Shown piece after piece: positions 13,983-20,758 of a DNA stretch of 42,193 nucleotides; the first letter of the stretch is position 1, and every line of letters begins with the position of its first letter. Source of the stretch: an uncultured Clostridia bacterium (GTDB lineage: Bacteria; Bacillota; Clostridia; TANB77; CAG-508); NCBI GenBank assembly GCA_948745425.1, contig CAPZDM010000007.1, positions 1-42,193 on the forward strand, read 5' to 3'. A model generated the notes under the pieces. The model saw nothing but the letters and a program-made list of their open reading frames with translations, was not told where the DNA came from and ran no database searches. A program made the position numbers and the translations under genes.

Positions 13983-15626
13983 ATGAATCTTAGAAAATGT
14001 TATATAGAAAACTTTGGAAAACTACATGAATTTGAATACGAATTCAAAGAAGGACTAAATATAATAAATGAAGCAAATGGTTGGGGGAAGAGTACATTTG
14101 CAGTATTCATAAAAGCAATGTTCTATGGATTTGATACATCAAATAAAAGAGCAGTATCAGAAAATGAACGAAAAAAATACTATCCTTGGCAAGGTGGAAA
14201 ATTCGGAGGAAACCTAGAATTTGAAATCAATGGGAAGATATATGAAATTGAAAGATTTTTCGGAATAAAAGATAAAGAAGACACCTTTAAACTATATGAT
14301 AAAACAACCAATCAAGAAAGTAATGATTATTCTCAAAACATTGGAGAAGAAATATTTAAAATAGATAGGCAAGCCTATGAAAGAAGTACATATATATCAG
14401 GACAATCAATTGCAATAGAAATTAATGATAGCTTAAGTGCAAAACTAAGTAATATTTTAGAAAATGAAAATGACATTAATTCATCAGAAGAAGCAATAAA
14501 TAATATAATATCAGTTATGAAGGAATACAAAAAAACAGGAAACAAAGGGAAAATAAATAAATTAGAAGATGAGATTTATAACAAAAAAAGAGAATTAGAA
14601 TATGCACAGAAAAATGAAGAATTAATAAATCAAAGAAGTAAAAAGGTTGAGGACATAAAACTACAAATAAAAAGATATGAACAAGAAAAAAGTAAAAATC
14701 AAGAAAAGATAAACAAAATATCTGAAAATGAAAACATCAAACTAAAAAGGCAATTAGAAATTCTAAGCGAAAGACTAGAAGCACAAAAGAAAATAGAAAA
14801 AATGCAAGAAGAAAACAAAAAACACAGAAATATTAAAATAGTAATTTCAGTAATAACGATGATATCAGGAATATTATTAGGTATAACGGTATCGAAATAC
14901 TTATACCCAATAATTATTTTAGGTGTTATACTATTAATAATAGGTATAATAAGTTATAAAAAAACAGAGGACAAATATTACAAAAAAATCCAAAAAATTA
15001 ATAGTAATAATGATATAGAAACACAAGAAACAATAACTGAAAACAAAGAAGACATAATAAAACAGAACAGTATAATAGATAAAGAAATTAGCAATTTAAT
15101 AAATCAAAAAAGTTATGATGAAAACGAAATAAACAGACTAGTAAACACACAAACCTTTACAGATGAAATAGAAACAGAGATAGAAAGTTTAGAACAAAAC
15201 TTAGATGAAATGAAACACAAATATGATATTTTAGACAAAACACAAAAATACTTATCACAAGCAAAAGAAAAATTTTCATCACACTATTTAAGAGGCATGA
15301 CAGAAGGATTTGAAAGATATTTAAATTTAATAAGCAATGAAAACCTAGACACAAATATAGATATAAAGCTAAATGTAAAAGTACAAGAATATGGAGAAAA
15401 AAAGGAAATAGATTATTTAAGTACAGGATATAAAGATTTAATAGGAATTTGTATAAGACTTGCACTAATAGAAGCACTATTTGAAAAAGAGAAACCATTT
15501 ATAATCTTAGATGACCCATTTATAAATCTGGACAAAGAAAAAATAGAAAAAGCGAAACAAATAGTAAAACAACTATCAGAAAGATATCAGATAATATATT
15601 TTGTATGCCATGAGTCTAGAAAATAG
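13983..15626 (+). CDS. YhaN-like SMC/Rad50-type ATPase
   Basis: 547 residues. The N-terminal ATPase half has LNIINEANGWGKSTFAVF (Walker A about 29-38) and a Q-loop-like region. Coiled coil spans about 190-290 and 350-430, interrupted by a hydrophobic stretch of two predicted helices (about 282-325), as in membrane-linked YhaN proteins. The C-terminal half has the signature YLSTGYKDL and Walker B FIILDDPFINLD. The coils are short compared with SbcC or Bacillus YhaN. It partners the nuclease just upstream. The two transmembrane helices suggest the complex works at the membrane; that is inference. Confidence 0.82.
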   Translation: MNLRKCYIENFGKLHEFEYEFKEGLNIINEANGWGKSTFAVFIKAMFYGFDTSNKRAVSENERKKYYPWQGGKFGGNLEFEINGKIYEIERFFGIKDKEDTFKLYDKTTNQESNDYSQNIGEEIFKIDRQAYERSTYISGQSIAIEINDSLSAKLSNILENENDINSSEEAINNIISVMKEYKKTGNKGKINKLEDEIYNKKRELEYAQKNEELINQRSKKVEDIKLQIKRYEQEKSKNQEKINKISENENIKLKRQLEILSERLEAQKKIEKMQEENKKHRNIKIVISVITMISGILLGITVSKYLYPIIILGVILLIIGIISYKKTEDKYYKKIQKINSNNDIETQETITENKEDIIKQNSIIDKEISNLINQKSYDENEINRLVNTQTFTDEIETEIESLEQNLDEMKHKYDILDKTQKYLSQAKEKFSSHYLRGMTEGFERYLNLISNENLDTNIDIKLNVKVQEYGEKKEIDYLSTGYKDLIGICIRLALIEALFEKEKPFIILDDPFINLDKEKIEKAKQIVKQLSERYQIIYFVCHESRK

Positions 15627-15629
15627 AAA

Positions 15630-15669
15630 AATGAACACTTCCCCAGAGGGGGAAGTGTTCATTTTTCTA
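15630..15669. terminator. Bidirectional terminator
   Basis: A 13-bp stem TGAACACTTCCCC / GGGGAAGTGTTCA with a 4-base loop has A- and T-runs on both sides. It serves the rightward ATPase gene and overlaps the stop of the leftward glycosyltransferase. Confidence 0.92.
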
Positions 15670-17296
15670 TTAAAGATATTGAATACTGATAATTCCTATA
15701 CTCAGTATCAAAAGTATCATGTTTAATCAAATTCACATCATACCTATCTTGAATTTGTTTTAAGACAGAATCATTAGTTACCCAAATTCTACCTTTATAA
15801 TCTTCAAGAAAATCTAAATTATAGACTGTATTAAAATCAGTTGAAAATGCCCTATAAGCCTTTTCACAATTCCAATTTTCCTCATCATAGAAATATGCAC
15901 GATTGTCAGGAAAATTAACAGATATAACAAACCCTTTAAGATTATTATTCATTAATATTATATCATTTTCTTGTATATCATCTCTAACATAATTTATTGG
16001 TATAGCATTATTTTCAGCATAATTTTCCTTAATAAAATTTATATTGATATATGATGATATTAAAATTGAAGTCGCACATAGTATTAAATTAATATATCTT
16101 AGGCCTTTTCTATCCATTGTATAAGCTAAGAAAAATATAAATAATCCCATTACACAAAGCATATATCTTGCATAAATAATAGGTCTCCATATTATAAGAG
16201 AAACTATACAAGCAGAAATAGCAACCCCTAAAAATAATTTTAGTGCAATAGTTGCAGGCCTCATATCTTCTTTAATAGAAGAACTTTTTAACCTAATATC
16301 TTTTAAATATAAAATTATCATATAAATAGTTATAGACAAGCTCCAAATAATTGCTATAGGTTTACTTACATAATCAGAACCTCCCAAATTACCAGTAAAT
16401 TGAAAGGTAAATAACTCAATAAGAGTATCAGGAAAATGAATTCCTATCCAGAAACCCTTAGAAACTTGCCCCATCTGTGTAAGTAAAGATAAAAGCCAAG
16501 GAATATATAATGCTATTTGAACTATTCCAGATACAAGAAAAGCTATAATATTTTTATCATGAAATAGAAATTGTAAGTAAGAACAAGACTTATTAGAAAC
16601 CCAGAAAGATGTAACACCACTGTGCCCTCTGAAATCTTTAATATTTCGTATAATAAGAAATATTAATAATGATAGATTTATCAATCCACTTGCCATAAGA
16701 GCATAATAATGAGTATATGCAGAAGCTAAGCTACAAATAGCAAATATAATCCAATATCTTAATTTAAATCCATAAGTATAATAATTAGGCTTTTGATTAT
16801 ATGTGCTTTTAGAAAAATCTTCGATAGATAATTTGTATATCCTATAAGCATAAATAGAAGTAAGTGTTACTAAAAGCATAGCCAAAGAATACATTCTAAT
16901 TTCTCCAGCATACACTAAATTTACAGGAAAGAAAAACGCTAAAAACGAAAATAACAGTCCAGCCTTTTCACCGAAGTCTTTTCTAATATGTGTAAAACCT
17001 AGTATACCTAATAAAGAGGTACATACCATAGAAAAAATCCTATAAATCAAAATATTATTGCCAAATATTAAGTTTAGGACATGTAATACAAAATAATAAA
17101 AAACGGGGTGAACATCACTTCCACCAATTATCCAAATATCTTTAAAACTGTGATTAGCAATTCCGACAGAATAACTTTCATCAAACCATAGATTAGAATG
17201 AAAAATAGATAATGAAATAAAAATTATCCCTAATATAATTATAGCTATATGTAAATATTTCAACTTTGACTTTTTTACTTTAATTAAATCCTTCAC
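15659..17296 (-). CDS. GT-C fold membrane glycosyltransferase (GT39-like)
   Basis: 545 residues with about ten to twelve hydrophobic helices. The first extracytoplasmic loop has WFDESYSVGIANHSF (about 34-48), whose Asp-Glu fits the catalytic acidic pair of GT39/ArnT-like enzymes, followed by GGSDVHPVFYYF, the usual H-P-x-x-Y-Y motif. These proteins transfer sugars from polyprenyl-phosphate donors outside the membrane. The C-terminal soluble domain (about 440-545) has several tyrosines and no motif I know. Upstream AAGGAGATTTTG gives the ribosome binding site. Stand-alone gene; acceptor unknown. Confidence 0.8.
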   Translation of the reverse strand: MKDLIKVKKSKLKYLHIAIIILGIIFISLSIFHSNLWFDESYSVGIANHSFKDIWIIGGSDVHPVFYYFVLHVLNLIFGNNILIYRIFSMVCTSLLGILGFTHIRKDFGEKAGLLFSFLAFFFPVNLVYAGEIRMYSLAMLLVTLTSIYAYRIYKLSIEDFSKSTYNQKPNYYTYGFKLRYWIIFAICSLASAYTHYYALMASGLINLSLLIFLIIRNIKDFRGHSGVTSFWVSNKSCSYLQFLFHDKNIIAFLVSGIVQIALYIPWLLSLLTQMGQVSKGFWIGIHFPDTLIELFTFQFTGNLGGSDYVSKPIAIIWSLSITIYMIILYLKDIRLKSSSIKEDMRPATIALKLFLGVAISACIVSLIIWRPIIYARYMLCVMGLFIFFLAYTMDRKGLRYINLILCATSILISSYININFIKENYAENNAIPINYVRDDIQENDIILMNNNLKGFVISVNFPDNRAYFYDEENWNCEKAYRAFSTDFNTVYNLDFLEDYKGRIWVTNDSVLKQIQDRYDVNLIKHDTFDTEYRNYQYSISLIEK

Positions 17297-17370
17297 AACA
17301 AAATCTCCTTAAAAAATATTTTTCTAACATTTTATCACATATTTAGATAAATCACAATAGTCAACTTGGT

Positions 17371-17481
17371 GGAAAAGGAAACGATCGGAAAAGGGGACTC
17401 GGAAAAGGGGACGGTCGGAAAAGGGGACGGTCGGAAAAGGGGACGGTTCTCTTTTCCGTTTTTTTGGAAATTGGGACACAC
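17371..17481. repeat. G-rich repeat (copy 2) with five tandem 16-bp units
   Basis: GGAAAAGGGGACGGTC or close variants occur five times in a row (from 17371, 17387, 17401, 17417, 17433). The array closes with CTCTTTTCC, a T-run and a half-unit GGAAATTGGGACACAC. This is the expanded form of the family at 11495 and 31575. Confidence 0.85.
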
Positions 17482-17575
17482 TTATTAATTTCGAAATATT
17501 GATTTATAATTCTTTATATTATAGAATATATTAGAAATAAAAAGGTTATACCTTAAGAAAGGAAAGATATTAAAA

Positions 17576-18982
17576 ATGAAAGATATTACAGTTGGAGATA
17601 TTGTAAAAATATGCAAAGGAAAATTAATTTGTGGTAATGAGAGCATAATATGTAAAGAATTTAAGAAAGACACAAGAGATATAAAAAAAGGAGATGTATA
17701 TGTAGGAATTAAAGGAGAAAACTTTGATGGAAATACATTATATGAAAAAGCATTTAGAAATGGTGCAGAAGTGTGTATCATCTCAGGAATAGAAACTAAA
17801 GAATATGAAGGAAAAACCATAATAGAAGTTGAAGATTCAATAAAAGCTTTACAACAACTAGCAGAATATAAAAGAAGTCTATATGATATTCCAGTAATTG
17901 CAGTAACAGGAAGTGTTGGCAAAACAAGCACAAAAGATATAATAGCAAGTGTAATGTCTGAAAAATATAAAGTATTAAAAACAGAAGGAAACATGAATAA
18001 TCACATAGGTTTACCAATGACTATTTTAAAACTAGAAGATCATGAAGCAATGGTAGTAGAAATGGGAATGGATCATGCAGGAGAGATAAGAGTTTTAACA
18101 AATATCGCACATCCAACAATGTGTGTAATAAGTAATATAGGAAGTTCTCATATAAAAACATTAGGCTCTAGAGAAAACATATTAAAAGCTAAACTAGAGA
18201 TATTAGAAGGAACAAAAAAAGACTCTCCAGTAGCAATAAATAATGACAATGACTTATTAAATAATTGGATAAAGGAAAATAACACAACACACAAAATCAT
18301 TACATATGGAATAGACACTAAAAGTGATATAATGGCAAAAGACATAAAAGCATATGAAGATAAAAGTACTTTCACATTAGAAATAAATAATAAAGAATAC
18401 ATAGGTGTAGGGGAACATTGCATGTGTCCTAAAGTAGAAGTTCCAGTAGGAGGAAAACACTTTGTTTATAATGCATTATCTGCAATATGTGTTGGACTAG
18501 AAAATAATATTGAAATAGAAAAAATAATTGAAGGAATAAAAAAAGTTAAGCTTACCAAAAGAAGAATGGAAATAGTAAAGAGTAAAAATGGTGTAACAAT
18601 CATAAATGATACATACAATGCAAATTATGAATCCATGAAAGCAGGTTTAGAATATCTTCATAGTGTAAAAGGAAATAGAAGAATTGCAATACTAGGAGAT
18701 ATGTTAAACCTTGGAGACTATGAAAAAGAGCTACATGAAAAAATAGGAGAAGAAGTAATAAAAAGTGAGGTTTCAGTATTAATAACAGTAGGAGAAGCCT
18801 CTAAAAACATAGTAAAAAAAGCATTAGAACTAGGAGCAATATCAAATATGAAAATATATGAAAGTAAAACAAATGAAGAAGCAATAAAATTTGCAAAAGA
18901 AGAATTGAAAGAAGGAGATATAGTATTAGTAAAAGCATCAAATGCAATGCACTTTGATGAAATTGTTGATAATATTAAATAA
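17576..18982 (+). CDS. murF: UDP-MurNAc-tripeptide:D-Ala-D-Ala ligase
   Basis: 468 residues. The N-terminal substrate domain has DTRDIKKGDVYVGIKGENFDG. The P-loop is TGSVGKTSTKD (111-121), followed by the GNMNNHIGLP loop, AVVEMGMDHAGEI and the C-terminal domain with INDTYNANYESMKAGL. MurF adds D-Ala-D-Ala to the muropeptide precursor in the cytosol. It contains an in-frame copy of the dispersed GTAGGGG...GTGTCC repeat encoding GVGEHCMCPK (about 277-286), just before the conserved GGKHFVYNALSA, adding two cysteines to a surface loop. Confidence 0.93.
   Translation: MKDITVGDIVKICKGKLICGNESIICKEFKKDTRDIKKGDVYVGIKGENFDGNTLYEKAFRNGAEVCIISGIETKEYEGKTIIEVEDSIKALQQLAEYKRSLYDIPVIAVTGSVGKTSTKDIIASVMSEKYKVLKTEGNMNNHIGLPMTILKLEDHEAMVVEMGMDHAGEIRVLTNIAHPTMCVISNIGSSHIKTLGSRENILKAKLEILEGTKKDSPVAINNDNDLLNNWIKENNTTHKIITYGIDTKSDIMAKDIKAYEDKSTFTLEINNKEYIGVGEHCMCPKVEVPVGGKHFVYNALSAICVGLENNIEIEKIIEGIKKVKLTKRRMEIVKSKNGVTIINDTYNANYESMKAGLEYLHSVKGNRRIAILGDMLNLGDYEKELHEKIGEEVIKSEVSVLITVGEASKNIVKKALELGAISNMKIYESKTNEEAIKFAKEELKEGDIVLVKASNAMHFDEIVDNIK
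18406..18433 (+). repeat. GTAGGGG-family repeat inside murF
   Basis: GTAGGGGAACATTGCATG followed by TGTCCTAAA matches the intergenic copies (compare 12180-12202) but is read through in frame within murF. Confidence 0.75.
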
Positions 18983-19226
18983 TATAAAAGGCATATATAA
19001 TTAAATTTAAAAATGTGAAACAAATTTGAAACAAATTTCAAAAAAAGTTTCACATTTTTAAAAAGGAAAAGATGAAAAAGAATATATAAAAATTAAAAAA
19101 CTATATACAAAATAATATAAGAAATTGGAGAGAAGATAGATATTTTTAAGAAAATCTACTATTTCTAAATACCTCTTGTAGATTTTGTGATATGATTAAA
19201 TTTCCCTGATTATTTATATATGCATA
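18983..19226 (+). terminator. murF terminator and following spacer
   Basis: A 13-bp stem AAAAATGTGAAAC / GTTTCACATTTTT (19009-19059) closes the murF transcript. A second hairpin AAAATCTAC / GTAGATTTT lies at about 19154-19186. No gene up to the prfA promoter. Confidence 0.75.
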
Positions 19227-19255
19227 TTGATAAAACAACAAAAATCATGTATAAT
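19227..19255 (+). promoter_or_regulatory. prfA promoter
   Basis: TTGATA (19227-19232), 17 bases, TATAAT (19250-19255), 35 bases before the start. Confidence 0.8.
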
Positions 19256-19290
19256 ACTTATGTTAAAAAGTAAAAAGGAGAGTTTTATTT

Positions 19291-20352
19291 ATGTTTCAAA
19301 AACTAGAAGATGTTGAAAAAAGATATGAAGACTTAACAGAAAAGATAAGTGATCCAGAGGTTATTGCTCAAAATAAGGAATGGCAAAAAATGATGAAGGA
19401 ACACTCAGAACTAACACCAATAGTTGAAAAGTACAGAGAATACAAAAAACTAGAACAAAGTATAAAAGACAATGAAGAAATGCTATCAGACCCAGAATTA
19501 AAAGAATTAGCTCAAGAAGAAATTAAAATAGCAAAAGAGAAATTACCACAAATAGAAGAGGAAATTAAAATACTTTTAATCCCTAAAGACCCAGACGATG
19601 ATAAAAACACAATATGTGAAATTAGAGCAGGAACAGGAGGAGAAGAAGCAGCACTATTTGCAGGTGAACTATTTAGAATGTACTCAATGTATTCAGAAAG
19701 AAAACATTGGAAACTAGAAGTTTTAAATGAAAATGCTACAGAATTAGGTGGATATAAAGAAATAACATTTATGATTTCTGGAAAAGGTGTATATAGTAGA
19801 ATGAAATTTGAAAGTGGAGCACATAGAGTGCAAAGAGTTCCAGAAACAGAAAGCAATGGTAGAATTCAGACATCTGCTGCAACAGTTGCAGTACTACCAG
19901 TAGTAGAAGATGTTCAAATAGATATAAATCCAGCAGACATAAAAATGGAAGTATTTAGAGCATCTGGTGCAGGAGGACAACATATAAATAAGACTTCATC
20001 AGCAGTTAGACTAATACACATACCAACAGGTATGGTTGCAGAATGTCAAACAGAACGTTCACAAGTACAAAACAGAGAATATGCAATGAGACTTTTAAAA
20101 TCAAGACTATATGAAATAGAAAAAGCGAAACAAGACGCAGAACTAACAAATACAAGAAGAAGCCAAGTAGGTTCAGGAGATAGAAGTGAAAAAATAAGAA
20201 CATATAATTTCCCACAAGGAAGAATAACAGATCATAGAATAGGAATGAGCATTTATCAAATGGAAGATTTCTTAAATGGAAATTTAGATGGAATGATAGA
20301 TGCACTAATTACTGCTGATACTGCTGAAAAACTAAAAGGACAAAACGAATAA
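19291..20352 (+). CDS. prfA: Peptide chain release factor 1
   Basis: 353 residues, the usual RF1 length. The catalytic GGQ is at 228-230 in RASGAGGQHINKTSSAVR. Domain landmarks are EIRAGTGGEEAALFAGELFR (110-129) and HRVQRVPETESNGRIQTS. RF1 reads UAA and UAG, consistent with both stops being used here. AAAGGAGAG precedes the ATG. The gene is monocistronic, with the type I toxin-antitoxin-like locus directly after it; the antisense-RNA promoter starts 6 bases past the stop. Confidence 0.95.
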   Translation: MFQKLEDVEKRYEDLTEKISDPEVIAQNKEWQKMMKEHSELTPIVEKYREYKKLEQSIKDNEEMLSDPELKELAQEEIKIAKEKLPQIEEEIKILLIPKDPDDDKNTICEIRAGTGGEEAALFAGELFRMYSMYSERKHWKLEVLNENATELGGYKEITFMISGKGVYSRMKFESGAHRVQRVPETESNGRIQTSAATVAVLPVVEDVQIDINPADIKMEVFRASGAGGQHINKTSSAVRLIHIPTGMVAECQTERSQVQNREYAMRLLKSRLYEIEKAKQDAELTNTRRSQVGSGDRSEKIRTYNFPQGRITDHRIGMSIYQMEDFLNGNLDGMIDALITADTAEKLKGQNE

Positions 20353-20357
20353 AATAT

Positions 20358-20386
20358 TTGACAAAATAAAAAACATATAATATAAT
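20358..20386 (+). promoter_or_regulatory. Consensus promoter of antisense (antitoxin) RNA
   Basis: TTGACA (20358-20363), 17 bases, TATAAT (20381-20386). The only thing between it and a terminator 50 bases on is a short non-coding stretch. Confidence 0.85.
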
Positions 20387-20392
20387 AGTTAT

Positions 20393-20468
20393 AGCAATAT
20401 TAAAATAAGTTATGCAGAGTGTATTGCATTATAAAAGACTAGGAAAGTGCGATTCCTAGTCTTTTTGT
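20393..20468 (+). ncRNA. Putative antitoxin RNA of a par-like type I system
   Basis: A transcript of about 76 nt from the promoter at 20358 to the terminator at 20434-20468. It has no reading frame of note. Its 3' half is antisense to the 3' end of the convergent toxin mRNA through the shared terminator. Its 5' half contains AATAAGTTATGCA (20404-20416), identical to plus-strand 20532-20544 and so complementary to the toxin start-codon region (UGCAUAACUUAUU); after a 3-base mismatch another 5 bases (TGTAT) also match. Two separated pairing regions, one at the translation start, is how RNA II of the Enterococcus Fst/par system works. Expression and pairing are inferred. Confidence 0.7.
20434..20468. 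terminator. Bidirectional terminator shared by toxin and antitoxin RNAs
   Basis: Stem AAAGACTAGGAA / TTCCTAGTCTTT (12 bp, 7-base loop) has T-runs on both strands. Confidence 0.9.
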
Positions 20469-20476
20469 TTTTGTCC

Positions 20477-20545
20477 TTAGTCCTTATTGTCATTAAAAAT
20501 TAAGTATAAAATTATTAGGACTAATAATTTTAATAAGTTATGCAT
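20477..20545 (-). CDS. Small hydrophobic peptide, candidate type I toxin
   Basis: 22 residues on the minus strand: MHNLLKLLVLIILYLIF followed by a short polar tail ending in lysine-aspartate. A single leucine-rich helix with a charged end is the Fst/TxpA-like pattern for membrane-active type I toxins. AAGGAGGTG lies 11-13 bases upstream, a little far. The ribosome binding site is partly paired in a 6-bp stem at the mRNA 5' end (CCUUUC / GGAAGG, loop UGCAAU), which would keep translation low. The mRNA of about 150 nt runs from its consensus promoter (20586-20614) to the shared terminator. There is no homology evidence; the call rests on locus architecture. Confidence 0.65.
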   Translation of the reverse strand: MHNLLKLLVLIILYLIFNDNKD

Positions 20546-20585
20546 TATGTATATACACCTCCTTCCATTGCAGAAAGGCATTTCC

Positions 20586-20614
20586 ATTATATATTACAAA
20601 TAAATGTTTGTCAA
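20586..20614 (-). promoter_or_regulatory. Consensus promoter of the toxin mRNA
   Basis: Minus strand TTGACA (20614-20609), 17 bases, TATAAT (20591-20586). Its -35 lies 9 bases from the divergent -35 of pcrA. Confidence 0.9.
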
Positions 20615-20623
20615 TAAAAACTA

Positions 20624-20652
20624 TTGACAAATCTTATCATATAAAATATACT
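20624..20652 (+). promoter_or_regulatory. pcrA promoter
   Basis: TTGACA (20624-20629), 17 bases, TATACT (20647-20652). It leaves a leader of about 100 bases before pcrA. The two divergent -35 boxes form the inverted pair TGTCAA-N9-TTGACA. Confidence 0.85.
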
Positions 20653-20758
20653 TGTACTATTGAATAGAGAGCATATGTTCGAAAGAAGTGCTAAAAATTT
20701 AATGTAAATAAATACAAATTAAAATACATTATATTATTTAGAAAGGAAAAAATAAAAC

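Noticed and set aside
17371..17448. Tandem 16-bp units as a CRISPR-like array
   Set aside because: Units are contiguous without unique spacers and belong to a dispersed G-rich repeat family seen at two other sites.
19154..19186. AAATCTAC...CTCTTGTAGATTT hairpin resembling a Cas12a CRISPR repeat
   Set aside because: A single copy with the wrong internal order, no spacers and no cas genes; better explained as a terminator-like hairpin.
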